A stretch of 64,000 bases of DNA from assembly GCA_030426765.1 (NCBI GenBank), contig JAUHXV010000008.1, positions 32,024 through 96,023 of the forward strand, written 5' to 3'. A program made the translations under genes and the position numbers. This stretch comes from Bacteroidia bacterium (lineage in GTDB: Bacteria > Bacteroidota > Bacteroidia > Chitinophagales > Saprospiraceae). The notes under the pieces are model-generated. The model worked only from the letters and a program-made list of their open reading frames with translations. It was not told the DNA's origin and did no database searches. Positions 26,301 to 34,509 of this stretch are shown here, piece after piece (within the stretch, counting starts at the first letter, position 1; every line of letters starts with the position of its first letter).

Positions 26301-26632
26301 GTTTTGCCAATATCATCTTTGGTGATCCCGAGTTCTTTTTCGACACTCAGTTCGATTGGTAACCCGTGTGTATCCCAACCTCCTTTGCGCTCTACGCGGT
26401 ATCCTTTGAGCGTATGATAACGGCAGAAAAGATCCTTGATCGCGCGAGACATCACGTGATGGATACCGGGCATACCATTGGCGCTTGGGGGACCTTCATA
26501 GAAGACCCATCGCTTGTCATCAGGCCGCTGGTCGACGCTCTTTTCGAAGACTTGGTGCGCTTCCCAGTTTTTCATCACCTCCTTATCAATCTCAGGAAGG
26601 TTCAGTCCTTTATATTCCGGATACAGTTTCAT
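23366..26632 (-). CDS. ileS: Isoleucine--tRNA ligase
   Basis: IleRS charges tRNA-Ile and edits valine. The 1088-residue enzyme shows the class I signature in the Bacteroidota variant (NGMPGIHHVMSRAIKDLF), the editing domain with TTPWTLPSNTAL, the second ATP motif KMSKRLGN, and an anticodon-binding domain after about residue 720. Its length and sequence style place it in the group of long, eukaryote-like IleRS proteins that often resist mupirocin (family knowledge). The start MKLYPEYKGLNLPEI is typical. An intrinsic terminator for the upstream gene lgt separates the two. Confidence 0.96.
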   Translation of the reverse strand: MKLYPEYKGLNLPEIDKEVMKNWEAHQVFEKSVDQRPDDKRWVFYEGPPSANGMPGIHHVMSRAIKDLFCRYHTLKGYRVERKGGWDTHGLPIELSVEKELGITKDDIGKTISIEDYNARCKETVMRFKAEWDDITRKMGYWVDLHNPYITYENEYIESVWFLLEKLHDKGLLYKGYTIQPYSPAAGTGLSSHELNMPGAYKEVKDTTVVALFKVTRSENAAFLFDSDDEDVRIAAWTTTPWTLPSNTALSAGPEINYVKIKTTNPYTQTPVSVVMAKDLVSSWFGAKNQPAVESESSAFKGKELKGLRYEPLLDFGNPIESLLGGTDAYVVLTGDHVTTSDGTGIVHTAPSFGADDQRVAKANGVGTLTLVDQSGKFKDNVGPFSGRFVKDYKDEAEYAPVDIDIAILLKTEGKALNVQKYEHNYPHCWRTDKPVLYYPMDSWFVKTTAVKERMIELNKTINWKPAHTGEKRFGNWLENLQDWNLSRSRFWGVPLPIWRTEDGEEERCIGSIHELTQAIDEANEALGIKQYVPGDLHRPFIDDIVLVSSDGRPMKRETDLIDVWFDSGSMPYAQWHYPFENADVFKKNYPADFIAEGVDQTRGWFFTLHAISTMVFDSVAYKNVVSNGLVLDKNGQKMSKRLGNAADPFKTIEKYGADATRWYMLSNAQPWDNLKFDEEGIVESTRKLFSTLYNTYSFFALYANLDAWRAGDAQAPKVSDRPEIDRWILSRLHTLISEYRSDMDDFDVTTSCRRIEQFVNDHLSNWYVRLNRRRFWKGELSDDKRAAYATLYECLLTLSQLISPVAPFFSDWMFQNLTGAEDHHKESVHLSDLPQPNDSFIDKALTRRMDYAQQISSLILSIRKKEKLRVRLPLRRILLPVLNDQFQTDVENVKNLILSEVNVKDIEYITDTTGIVSKKAKPNFKTLGKRLGKHMKTAAGLIQGMGQEAIAAFEKSGSFAIEIDGENVSLDREDIEVISEDIPGWQVASEDGITVALDISLDDALISEGLARELVNRIQNLRKSSGLEVTDRISVTVEPVEGIEKAISGFGDYIKTETLADALKTGSVSPEHKIDWLEGEEIGIQLN

Positions 26633-26661
26633 GAATGCGTTGCAACGTTTTTATATGAAAA

Positions 26662-26688
26662 AAGCCCCGCTGTAATCTGACGGGGCTT
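26662..26688 (-). terminator. Intrinsic terminator between lgt and ileS
   Basis: On the reverse strand an 8-bp G/C-rich stem (aagccccg/cggggctt, 11-nt loop) is followed by a run of T. It lies 87 bp after the lgt stop and 30 bp before the ileS start, so it ends lgt transcription or acts as an ileS leader attenuator. Confidence 0.85.
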
Positions 26689-26774
26689 AGTTAAGCACAG
26701 ATTACAGGTTTCTTTTCCTATGTAATAATAATATGGATTATCGCGGTGATCATGATGCAAATGTACAAAAAATC

Positions 26775-27941
26775 CTAGGCTGATTTGCCCCGGAACCTGA
26801 GGTAAACCATGCCCACAATGCCTGTGAGGATAAGGAGTCCGGACACATATTCTGCCTGTGTGGCCTCCATTCCAAAAACTGTGATATCCGGATTCGTTCT
26901 GATCTTTTCAATAAAAAAGCGCTCAATGCCATTGAGGAGAACATATAAAAAGAAGAGCATCCCCGGAATTGTAAATCGCCTGCGCATAGCCCAGAGGATT
27001 AAAAAAATAACCAAAGAGAAGAAGGCTTCGTAAATCGGTGTAGGGTACACGCCCTGGGCCAGTTCGTGGCAATAATCCCAGACACAACCTTCGATCGGCA
27101 CACCTTCATTCAGCACATTGTGCGGATAGGTATAGGACCATGCCCAGTCCGGTAAAAACCACCATCCGGGTGGTTCCGCTGTATTGGTGATCCCCCAGTC
27201 GCCGTCACCGGAAAACTGGCATCCCAATCTCCCAACGCCATATCCGACAATAAGTGCGGGCGCAACTGCGTCCATCACATAAATGGGTTTCATGCCTTTC
27301 TTCTGCACATACCAGTAGACGGCTATAAAAGCGACAATCAATCCTCCATAAATGGCCAGGCCACTGCCACTGAGCAATTGCTCCAGTGGATCCCGGATAA
27401 AGGCTTTGATATTCTCTTCGCTTTCGATGATGGAAAATAAACGGGCGCCGATGATTCCTGAGACAGCTGCCAGAATAGTAATGTCTCCGATGCGTTCATG
27501 TGGCATCACTTTAATTTCTTTCAGCAATGGTTTGTCAAGTGCTTTTCGTTTGCTGTCCCAGTATTTGTAAAAACCGAATCCAGCCGCTGCCAGAATCCCC
27601 CAGAGCCATGTCCCTTTTCCGGAGAGGATTATGCCGGCAGGATCAGGACGAAATTCCTGGAAATGCTGAAAGACATAGGGTAATTTAAAACCCAGTATAA
27701 ATCCAAATAAAGCATTGGTCACAATTTCCTGCCATGTGGCGGGAAATCCGGTTTTCTGTTTCTCCACCGACGCTTTTAAAAACCCTTGTTCTTCTTTTCG
27801 TTTAAGTTCGAGATTGAACACATACGCACTGGCCAGAAAGGCCAGAATCAGAAACACACCGAAGGTTTTGAGGATGCTTAAACCATTATCCGGTGTGGTC
27901 CCCAGAAGCGCATGAAAAAAATAGGATAAATCAGGATACAT
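26775..27941 (-). CDS. lgt: Prolipoprotein diacylglyceryl transferase
   Basis: Lgt adds the diacylglyceryl group to lipobox cysteines, the first step of lipoprotein maturation, in the inner membrane. The 388-residue protein has seven or more hydrophobic segments and the Lgt signature in its Bacteroidota form: GLAIYGGLIVAF, GYGVGRLGCQFSGDGDWG (catalytic arginine region), and LLNGIERFFIEKIRTNPD. It is longer than the ~280-residue E. coli protein because of an expanded N-terminal third. Substrates in this window would include GldH, DUF3089, the TPR lipoprotein and the dehydrogenase small subunit. Confidence 0.93.
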   Translation of the reverse strand: MYPDLSYFFHALLGTTPDNGLSILKTFGVFLILAFLASAYVFNLELKRKEEQGFLKASVEKQKTGFPATWQEIVTNALFGFILGFKLPYVFQHFQEFRPDPAGIILSGKGTWLWGILAAAGFGFYKYWDSKRKALDKPLLKEIKVMPHERIGDITILAAVSGIIGARLFSIIESEENIKAFIRDPLEQLLSGSGLAIYGGLIVAFIAVYWYVQKKGMKPIYVMDAVAPALIVGYGVGRLGCQFSGDGDWGITNTAEPPGWWFLPDWAWSYTYPHNVLNEGVPIEGCVWDYCHELAQGVYPTPIYEAFFSLVIFLILWAMRRRFTIPGMLFFLYVLLNGIERFFIEKIRTNPDITVFGMEATQAEYVSGLLILTGIVGMVYLRFRGKSA

Positions 27942-28118
27942 AAAGTCTGCTGTAGATGAACGATATCGTACGCCACTTTAAAAAGGAGCGTTTTCGCAGG
28001 AGCGAAAATAAGTTAAGTTTGGCTAGTGACTCCGAATACAACGCTTTTACCGGCCCGAATATGGCTCAACGGACAAGTACAGACAGGAAAAAACCTTATA
28101 TGTGGGTTGGAAACAAAA

Positions 28119-28147
28119 AAAGTGTGCAGCCACTGACTGCACACTTT
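28119..28147 (-). terminator. Intrinsic terminator of the TonB-like gene
   Basis: An 11-bp perfect stem (aaagtgtgcag/ctgcacacttt, 7-nt loop) followed by a T-run on the reverse strand, 23 bp after the stop codon. Confidence 0.9.
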
Positions 28148-28169
28148 GAATAAGGAACAATACTATATA

Positions 28170-28946
28170 TTATATACTTTCTACTTCTTTGTCGATGCGG
28201 AAGATAAAGGTCAGTTGTCCGCATTCTCGTTTAGGCGCGTTGTATTTTGCTTCAAATCTATACCTCGCTGCGAGGTGTGAGGCCTGCCGGATGATCTCAG
28301 AATCGGTGATGGTGGTTTTCTCCGGATCAAAGGCTACTGAAATCACTCTCCCCTGGCGGTCTATACATATATCCAGTGTGATCCGACCATTGACTTTGGC
28401 TACGCCGGCGATATTTTCGCGATAGGTGACTTTTCGGGTGATGATACCGTCGCCTTCCAATCCATCTCCACCTCCGCCATCTCCGGCCATAGCGGCACCA
28501 TTCTGATTTCCTTCGATAGGGCTTCCTTCTCCTCCGCCATTGGCAGTAGTCGAGGTTTCGCTTCCCGCTTCGCCCATTTGTTCAGCTTCTTCAGCCACCA
28601 CGTCCACTTCCTCACTATCCTGCACTACCTCAGCAGGCATCTCGCTATCGTCTTTTGCGATCTCTATCTCTTCGACAGGTTCTTCAGATTCCACCGGAAC
28701 AATTTCTTCAGCTGCTTTGTCGAAATTAGGTTCGGGTTCATCATGGTAAACCGGGCTTCTGGCTTGCAGGCCTTCACTTCCCGACATTACCTCTTCTTCG
28801 AAATATGCCATCTCAACAACGTATTCGACAGTCTCCGGCGCTGTGACGTTCTGTGCGATTGGAATCAATAACATCAGCAGGAGGCCTGCATGTAATCCAA
28901 AGCTTAAACGGAAGCTTTTGTTTTCGGCAATAGTAAGTGCTTTCAT
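28170..28946 (-). CDS. TonB-like energy transducer protein
   Basis: The 258-residue protein has one N-terminal membrane helix (GLHAGLLLMLLIPIA), a long acidic Glu/Pro-rich stretch (about 45-125) and a Gly/Asn-rich linker (GGGEGSPIEGNQNGAAMAGD), then a C-terminal domain (VNGRITLDICIDRQGRVISV) that resembles the TonB C-terminal or AgmX/PglI-like fold. This layout is that of a TonB variant spanning the periplasm. An acidic rather than Lys-Pro-rich spacer is unusual for TonB. No ExbB/ExbD partner is adjacent; in related genomes they usually precede it. Assignment is by architecture. Confidence 0.7.
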   Translation of the reverse strand: MKALTIAENKSFRLSFGLHAGLLLMLLIPIAQNVTAPETVEYVVEMAYFEEEVMSGSEGLQARSPVYHDEPEPNFDKAAEEIVPVESEEPVEEIEIAKDDSEMPAEVVQDSEEVDVVAEEAEQMGEAGSETSTTANGGGEGSPIEGNQNGAAMAGDGGGGDGLEGDGIITRKVTYRENIAGVAKVNGRITLDICIDRQGRVISVAFDPEKTTITDSEIIRQASHLAARYRFEAKYNAPKRECGQLTFIFRIDKEVESI

Positions 28947-29442
28947 GATAAAATGTTTTAGATCGTATGTCTGAAAGACGCCGGTGCTGACGTTAAGGTG
29001 TGTTTTGGGTTTCTTAAGGAAGGGTTAAGGCATGGGGCGGGGAGCATGGGTCTCCTTCGCTAAAGCTACGGCGACTAAAAGGTGATGGAGTGATTAAAAA
29101 AATTACTGGTCGCGCTTTAGCGCATGACCATCCTGGTAGAAATCATTCTTTTTTTTGAAAATTGCCCCGAGCTTTAGCTCGCGGGGATTGTGTAAGCAAG
29201 CTCAATCAATCTCATCGAAAAATCAGTCCGCGCTTCAGCGCTGGACTCGACTATAGGGAAACTTAAAAAAATGATCCCGATCCCGCTGCACCGCGGGTCG
29301 GGAGCCCCGAGCTTTAGCTCGCGGGGATTGTGTAAGCAAAAACTATCAATCTCACGCATCACATACAAATCTCCATTTACACAGTTAACCCCTTAACCTC
29401 ATAACCTCTAAACCTTTTAACCCCACAAACACAGAGGCGTAT
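28947..29442. repeat. Hairpin-rich intergenic repeats between the TonB-like gene and pepP
   Basis: About 500 bp hold no gene. A 36-bp direct repeat (beginning gccccgagctttagctcgcg) occurs at 29164-29199 and 29304-29339. Further self-complementary motifs are gcgctttagcgc near 29112, gcgcttcagcgc near 29231 and a cccgctgcaccgcggg-like stem near 29283. A short heptad run (ggcatgg ggcgggg agcatgg) at about 29031-29050 belongs to the same family as the arrays near ruvC and glyS. These look like REP-like elements. Confidence 0.75.
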
Positions 29443-30729
29443 TTACCGCTGCATAATATCTTCTATCTCATCGGGATCCAGAGGAACATCGGCCATCAGG
29501 TTCTTAGGCTTGCCGCGGGTGATGAGAATATCATTTTCCAGACGGATACCCATTTTTTCTTCGGGGATATACAGGCCTGGTTCACAGGTCAGCGCCATCC
29601 CGGTTTTAAGTGGTACTGATCGATCTGAGGGGTCATGCACATCATATCCCAGGTGATGACTCACACCGTGCATAAAATACCTGCGCCGAATCGGATGTTC
29701 GGGGTCCTGATGTTTCAATTCTGTTTTGGTGACAAGACCCAATTTTACCAGTTCAGCATCGATGAGCTTGCCTGTTTCCTGGTTTAATGCTTTAAGGGTA
29801 ATACCGGGCCGCATCATGTCAGTTACCTTTTCGAGAACATGCAGCACGGAATTGTACACCTGCTTCTGTCGCTTGGTAAAAACTCCGGACACAGGGATTG
29901 TACGTGTCATATCGGAAGCCATGCAGGCATACTCGGCACCAAAATCGATCAACACCAACTCTCCGTCTCTAAGCAAACCGTTGTTTTTAACGTAGTGCAG
30001 CGTGCAGGCAGATTTTCCGGAGGCGACGATAGGCTCGAATGCATGACGACAGCCATGACGGGTGAGGTGATACGTGAGTTCGGCTTCAATTTCAAACTCC
30101 TTCATGCCCGGTTTGATGGTTTGCAATACACGTTGAAATGCACCTTCCGTCACATCGACAGCGCGTTTCATCAGGTTGATTTCTTCCGCATGTTTTATCA
30201 TCCTGATCCGGATGAGAATAGGGTCCAGAGATTCAAATGCAAGATTGGAATACCGGGAGCGGAGTGCAATCGCTTGTGGATGCTTCCACCTCACCTGAGT
30301 GTCTTCTGAAGACAAAGACTCTTCATTGCTCAAATACACTCCTTTTGTATTTTTTACAAGCGAGGCGAACTTCTTTTCAAATTGATCCGTGCTGTACACG
30401 AAACGGATTCCTGAAATTTTTCGCGCCTGAGCCTTTGAAAGCCGCTCACCATTCCAAATCGTATTTTCAGGCTCCTGCGGCAGGATGAAAAGCATTTCCC
30501 GTTCGCTTTCTTTTGGGGCATCAGGGAACACAATGAGCATAGTACCGGGTTGATCGATTCCGGACATGGCAAACAGCGAAGAATCCTGCCGAAAAGGAAA
30601 GTGCTGATCTCCGCTTCTGGACATAGCCTCATTGGAAAATAATATGGCCAGCCTGCCTGGCTTCATTTTCTTTGCCAGTGCATTTCGGCGATCGGCAAAC
30701 AAGCCGGATGGGGGTGGAGAATATCGCAT
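29443..30729 (-). CDS. pepP: Xaa-Pro aminopeptidase (aminopeptidase P)
   Basis: The enzyme removes N-terminal residues that precede proline, using two metal ions. The N-terminal domain is of the AMP_N type (LFADRRNALAKKMKPGRLAILFS), the C-terminal domain is a creatinase-fold peptidase. Metal ligands can be seen: D in LIDFGAEY, D in ASDMTRTIPVSG, H in HGVSHHLGYDVHD, E in CEPGLYIPEE and E in RLENDILIT. The ATG at 30729 is preferred to a TTG two codons upstream. It is 8 bp downstream of the TPR lipoprotein gene and probably co-transcribed with it. Confidence 0.93.
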   Translation of the reverse strand: MRYSPPPSGLFADRRNALAKKMKPGRLAILFSNEAMSRSGDQHFPFRQDSSLFAMSGIDQPGTMLIVFPDAPKESEREMLFILPQEPENTIWNGERLSKAQARKISGIRFVYSTDQFEKKFASLVKNTKGVYLSNEESLSSEDTQVRWKHPQAIALRSRYSNLAFESLDPILIRIRMIKHAEEINLMKRAVDVTEGAFQRVLQTIKPGMKEFEIEAELTYHLTRHGCRHAFEPIVASGKSACTLHYVKNNGLLRDGELVLIDFGAEYACMASDMTRTIPVSGVFTKRQKQVYNSVLHVLEKVTDMMRPGITLKALNQETGKLIDAELVKLGLVTKTELKHQDPEHPIRRRYFMHGVSHHLGYDVHDPSDRSVPLKTGMALTCEPGLYIPEEKMGIRLENDILITRGKPKNLMADVPLDPDEIEDIMQR

Positions 30730-30737
30730 AACCAATT

Positions 30738-31700
30738 TTAATCCTGAATCAGGCGCGCTGAATCTGCTTCGGCCGCAATATACCCAAAGTATGCCCAGTT
30801 TGTATTGTTTAATATTTGCCTCCGCAACAGTGCAGCGAGAGCTTTATCACCTGTGGATTCTTTCCATAAGCTGATGCCATAATACCGGGTAGGATCGATA
30901 ACTTGCAAAGTATCGAATGTCAGAGACAGATTTCGCGCATTCGGGTTTTTAAAGAAAAGCAACTGCTCGTAGTATGCCTGATTTTCGATGATTTCCATAT
31001 CAGGATGTATCGTGGCCAACCATTGTTTGACATGGTTAGGCTTCTCCAACTGCAAATTGCAAAGCACCAGCCAGTAGGCAGTGGCGACCTTAAGGTCATC
31101 ATTGTCCGCATATGCCAAAGACTGTCTGAAGGCATCTACGCTTTCTGAAAAATTTCCGGAAAGATATCTTGCCACACCCAGATGATAGTAAATGTTGTAG
31201 TGAAGGTTGCTCAAAGGGATATTCAGTTTGTTTGGAATACCATCCGGTTCAACCTGCCTGGGTTTCCCCTGGGCAAGAGAAGCTGCTTTTTCCAGATCCT
31301 GAATGGCTGCCTCAAACCTCCTTACGGTGATTTGTCGATGTCCTCGATGGCGATACAATTCAGGTGCTTTCGGGTGATGCACTATACCCCGGGAATACAG
31401 GTTGATCGCTTCCTGAAAACGATGTGTATATGCCAGTCTTCTTCCGTACCAAATGATACCGATCAGGTCTGTTGTATCCTCCAGATAGTTTGTCCCGGCC
31501 TTTGCAAGTGCCTCTTCCATCTCGGGGTTAACCGCCATTTCTTTTGTGCTATCCCATAAAATGACCGGTGGAGTTAATTTTTTTTCCTGGGAAATTTCAG
31601 GTCCCTTACGCTGTTTGCATCCCGATAAAAGACACCCGGAGAGGATGAAAAAAAGTACTTGAAAATGGAGTGCGTATCGAATCGCAATGAAGCAGCGCAT
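30738..31700 (-). CDS. TPR-repeat lipoprotein
   Basis: The 320-residue protein has a lipoprotein signal (LFFILSGCLLSGC, lipidated at the cysteine in LSGC) followed by TPR-like helical pairs, clearest in RFQEAINLYSRGIVHHPKAPELYRHRG (split across repeats), RRFEAAIQDLEKAASL and YLSGNFSESVDAFRQSLAYA. TPRs bind partner proteins; the partner is unknown. It shares an operon with pepP. Confidence 0.8.
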   Translation of the reverse strand: MRCFIAIRYALHFQVLFFILSGCLLSGCKQRKGPEISQEKKLTPPVILWDSTKEMAVNPEMEEALAKAGTNYLEDTTDLIGIIWYGRRLAYTHRFQEAINLYSRGIVHHPKAPELYRHRGHRQITVRRFEAAIQDLEKAASLAQGKPRQVEPDGIPNKLNIPLSNLHYNIYYHLGVARYLSGNFSESVDAFRQSLAYADNDDLKVATAYWLVLCNLQLEKPNHVKQWLATIHPDMEIIENQAYYEQLLFFKNPNARNLSLTFDTLQVIDPTRYYGISLWKESTGDKALAALLRRQILNNTNWAYFGYIAAEADSARLIQD

Positions 31701-32220
31701 TGAATAAAGTTATCGCAAAAAATTAAACCGGTATTTGGTTGACGGATTAAAAAAAGGAACAAAACGAAATGCAGCTTGTGGGGACAACATAATAACCACA
31801 AGGGGTTCAGGCACTCCGATGAAACTTGTTCAAAAAGCCGAACGCAACCTTTTACGTTTTGATGATTGCATAAAAACCAGTCTGAAATGAATGGCATTGA
31901 ATTTGTTGTTTATCCTTTTGGAAGAAAAAACAGTTGTCCGACGGTGAAATTTTTATTCATTCTTCAGCGCGATTTTTTGGTTGAAAACAAGTTTTGAATA
32001 CGTACGCGCGTTATAAATATTTTTCAATTATTTTTCAAAAAATATATACAAAATAAATCTAAAGTGTATTTTTGTAGTTGAATATGAATGTACATTTTGC
32101 TATCGGCACATTACCTCAACTCCTAAGGGATAATCAAGGCGTCTTTTCAACGGTCCTTTAGACCACTTGTGAAGGCGACTTTCTTATGTAAATATTTACA
32201 AACTTAATCTCATTATTATT
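31701..32220. promoter_or_regulatory. AT-rich divergent region and promoter of the histone-H1-like gene
   Basis: This 520-bp gap between divergent genes is AT-rich, with no convincing gene. A perfect -7 box TATTTTTG (32067-32074) lies about 147 bp before the lysine-rich gene, implying a long leader; the leader contains a short stem ggtc/gacc around 32152-32164. A 7-bp stem (cttgtgg/ccacaag) lies at about 31775-31802. Confidence 0.5.
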
Positions 32221-32958
32221 ATGGCTAAAACAGCAAAAAAGGCAGCACCTAAAAAGGCTGCAAAGAAAGCGGCTAAAAAATCCGCTAAGAAGGCTGCCAA
32301 GAAAAAGGCTGCTCCTAAGAAGGCTGCCAAGAAAAAGGCAACCAAGAAGAAAGCTGCTCCTAAGAAAGCGGCTAAAAAAGCTACTAAGAAGGCAACTCGC
32401 AAAAAAGCAACTAAAAAAGCTGCTCCTAAGAAAGCTGCCAAAAAAGCAACTAAGAAGAAGGCTGCTAAGAAGGCAACTCGTAAGAAAGCGGCTAAGAAAG
32501 CTGCTCCTAAGAAGGCTGCCAAAAAAGCAACCCGCAAGAAGTCAGCAAAGAAAGCTGCTAAAAAAGCAACCCGTAAAAAGGTAGCAAAGAAGGCCGCTAA
32601 GAAGACTACTCGCAAGAAAGCTGCCAAGAAGGCGACCAGAAAAGCTGCTCCTAAGAAGGCTACTAAAAAAGCAACCCGCAAGAAGGCCGCTAAGAAAGCT
32701 GCTAAAAAAGCAACCCGTAAAAAGGTAGCGAAGAAGGCCGCTAAGAAAGCGACTCGTAAGAAGACAGCAAAGAAAGCAACCAAGAAAGCTGCTCCTAAGA
32801 AGGCTGCTAAAAAAGCAACCCGCAAGAAGTCAGCAAAGAAAGCAACTAAAAAAGCTGCTTCTAAAAAGGGTGCTAAGAAAGCTACGAAGAGAAAGTCTAC
32901 CAGGAAAAGAGCCGCTAAACCAGCCGCTGCAGCTCCTGCGACTCCCGCTTCTAATTAG
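32221..32958 (+). CDS. Lysine/alanine-rich histone-H1-like DNA-binding protein
   Basis: The 245-residue product consists almost wholly of Lys, Ala, Thr, Arg and Pro in imperfect tandem repeats such as KKAAPKKAAKKATRKK; there is no folded domain. Such tails resemble histone H1 C-terminal domains and the bacterial AlgP, HctB and BpH1-like proteins, which bind and condense DNA non-specifically. The reading frame has its own -7 box and a following terminator. The antisense strand is also open for 209 codons, a by-product of the repeats. The repeats are tandem at DNA level too, so the gene should vary in length between strains. Role in nucleoid structure is inferred. Confidence 0.85.
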   Translation: MAKTAKKAAPKKAAKKAAKKSAKKAAKKKAAPKKAAKKKATKKKAAPKKAAKKATKKATRKKATKKAAPKKAAKKATKKKAAKKATRKKAAKKAAPKKAAKKATRKKSAKKAAKKATRKKVAKKAAKKTTRKKAAKKATRKAAPKKATKKATRKKAAKKAAKKATRKKVAKKAAKKATRKKTAKKATKKAAPKKAAKKATRKKSAKKATKKAASKKGAKKATKRKSTRKRAAKPAAAAPATPASN

Positions 32959-33061
32959 CTGACGAACACAACCGATAACCAAGTTAATAATGGTTAATAC
33001 ACTATTTGCTGCTTAACACTTAGCACGCAAAATCTACAGTTGCCGCAATGGCATCGGGAAC

Positions 33062-33166
33062 ATGGAAACTAATCCACCCGAACGTATTTCAAGAGAAGAA
33101 TTAAGAGCGTTGATTACCCGTCAGCGCTCTTTTTTTTACACCAAGAGCGGTTTGTCCGCCAGGTAA
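33062..33166 (+). pseudogene. Possible 5' remnant of an aldehyde dehydrogenase gene
   Basis: A 34-codon frame reads METNPPERISREELRALITR then QRSFFYTKSGLSAR and stops. The piece ALITRQRSFFYTKSG resembles the start of Bacteroidota aldehyde dehydrogenases (pattern L-[IV]-x-x-Q-R-x-F-F-x-T-G). The rest of such a gene is absent; the 3' end overlaps the convergent gene at 33136. The match is short and could be chance. Confidence 0.25.
33103..33131 (+). terminator. Probable intrinsic terminator after the histone-H1-like gene
   Basis: A 7-bp stem (aagagcg 33103-33109, cgctctt 33125-33131) is followed by a run of eight T on the + strand. The loop of 15 nt is large, and it lies 145 bp after the stop. 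Confidence 0.6.
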
Positions 33167-33693
33167 TCCGCGACCTCCTCAGGTCGTTGCGTACCGATGA
33201 GGATGCGCTTACCGTTTTTCTTCAGGATCTGTATCCCGTGACTTCCACGGACATTATAGGCCCAACCGCTCCGACCATATTTAATCCCCCAGCCTCCGTA
33301 TTCACGGACAGGAGAATACTCCCGAACATGGATTTGCTCAATCTCGTCCCAGGGAATCGTACGCTCCCGCCAATGAAATAGTTTCATTTTGAAATGCACC
33401 CCTTCCTCATCCATTCGGGTCCGGAGACTCAGACTACCCAGCAAAGCCATACCAAGCACGACAGCTAAAAAGGCCACGATAATGCTCCACCACTCCTGAC
33501 CTGTCAAGATCAGGGGGATCATCACAATGAGGAGTTGTATGCCCATGATCGCCCACAACCATATCTGATCAAAATGCTGCACCTCCTCAAAGGAATCCGG
33601 CGCGTCCTGAGGTAACGCTACCCGCTCCTCGAATCTGAATATTGAATCATCATGGTCCGCCCACCTTCCGGGGCGTTTCATCTCATCTGCCAT
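33136..33693 (-). CDS. Membrane protein with PH-like C-terminal domain
   Basis: The 185-residue protein has an N-terminal soluble segment, two membrane helices (LWAIMGIQLLIVMIPLIL and WWSIIVAFLAVVLGMALLG) and a C-terminal beta-rich part (TIPWDEIEQIHVREYSPVREYGG, then YNVRGSHGIQIL and KRILIGTQRPEE) with the look of a bacterial PH domain. Its function is unknown. It is single, convergent with the histone-H1-like gene and divergent from the DinB gene. Confidence 0.7.
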   Translation of the reverse strand: MADEMKRPGRWADHDDSIFRFEERVALPQDAPDSFEEVQHFDQIWLWAIMGIQLLIVMIPLILTGQEWWSIIVAFLAVVLGMALLGSLSLRTRMDEEGVHFKMKLFHWRERTIPWDEIEQIHVREYSPVREYGGWGIKYGRSGWAYNVRGSHGIQILKKNGKRILIGTQRPEEVADYLADKPLLV

Positions 33694-33746
33694 AGATCGC
33701 TATTTTCGCTTATTGTATACATTCGGGTATCTAAAATACAAAATAG

Positions 33747-34301
33747 ATGAGGAGGCAAAACACGCGCACGGATGAGCGCATCCATAAGCTGAAGCAAACC
33801 CACGATCATCTCATTGATCTGGTCGGGAACCTGCCGGAAGAATTGTACTACCACCAGATCTCACCTTCTCAATGGTCAATCGCACAGGTGTCCAACCATC
33901 TCTACCTGAGTGAAAAACTTTCTCTGGCCTACCTGAAAAAGAAAATTACGTATCCCGATTCAATTCCCGGCTACCATCCAAAATCATGGGCCAGTCTCCT
34001 CGCCTTAAAATACTCATTGAAAAGTCCTATGAAATTTAAGGCACCCGCATCCATCAATATGTGGAAAGATCAGCCGATCCTCAACCAAAAAGACCTGAGA
34101 CAGAAATGGACCACCTTGCGCGAAGAATTATTCGATTTTATCCGTCATCATGAAGAAGATTACGGTACTCACCTGATCTATCGCCACCCGTTTACCGGTA
34201 GAATGACGATGTCTCAGATGCTGATTTTTCTAAACGACCATATGAAACACCATCTCAGGCAAATCCACAGAATTCAACGGCAGTTACCTCCCCATTCCTA
34301 G
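33747..34301 (+). CDS. DinB-family four-helix metal-binding protein
   Basis: The 184-residue protein fits the DinB/YfiT-like superfamily: SPSQWSIAQVSNHLYLSE carries the first metal-binding histidine, and MLIFLNDHMKHHLRQIHRI holds the last two. Members include thiol transferases and many uncharacterised stress proteins; no specific substrate can be named here. It starts 53 bp from the divergent PH-like gene and seems monocistronic. Confidence 0.85.
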   Translation: MRRQNTRTDERIHKLKQTHDHLIDLVGNLPEELYYHQISPSQWSIAQVSNHLYLSEKLSLAYLKKKITYPDSIPGYHPKSWASLLALKYSLKSPMKFKAPASINMWKDQPILNQKDLRQKWTTLREELFDFIRHHEEDYGTHLIYRHPFTGRMTMSQMLIFLNDHMKHHLRQIHRIQRQLPPHS

Positions 34302-34509
34302 CGTATCAAGTCTCTATCTGGCATCCTAAACTCAAAAATTCAGCGAATGTAGGTGATAACTCATCCACACTGCGTCTTCCAACAGTTTATGAGTTGTTTT
34401 CATTTGCATTGGCCTCAGCATACCAGGAAGATTGAACCTAAACCACCTCGGTATGGTCATTTTTATGGAAATTAGCACAGTCAACTAAACTGAAATCAAC
34501 ACCTCTGTT

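Noticed and set aside
23366..26632. Altered HIGH signature in IleRS (GIHHVM) as a defect
   Set aside because: This form is usual for Bacteroidota IleRS; the rest of the enzyme, including KMSKR, is intact.
32196..32825. Open antisense frame of 209 codons (hydrophobic AFLAAFL repeats)
   Set aside because: It is the exact complement of the Lys/Ala-rich coding repeats; codon AAG/GCT runs read as Leu/Phe/Ala on the other strand. There is no promoter or start context.
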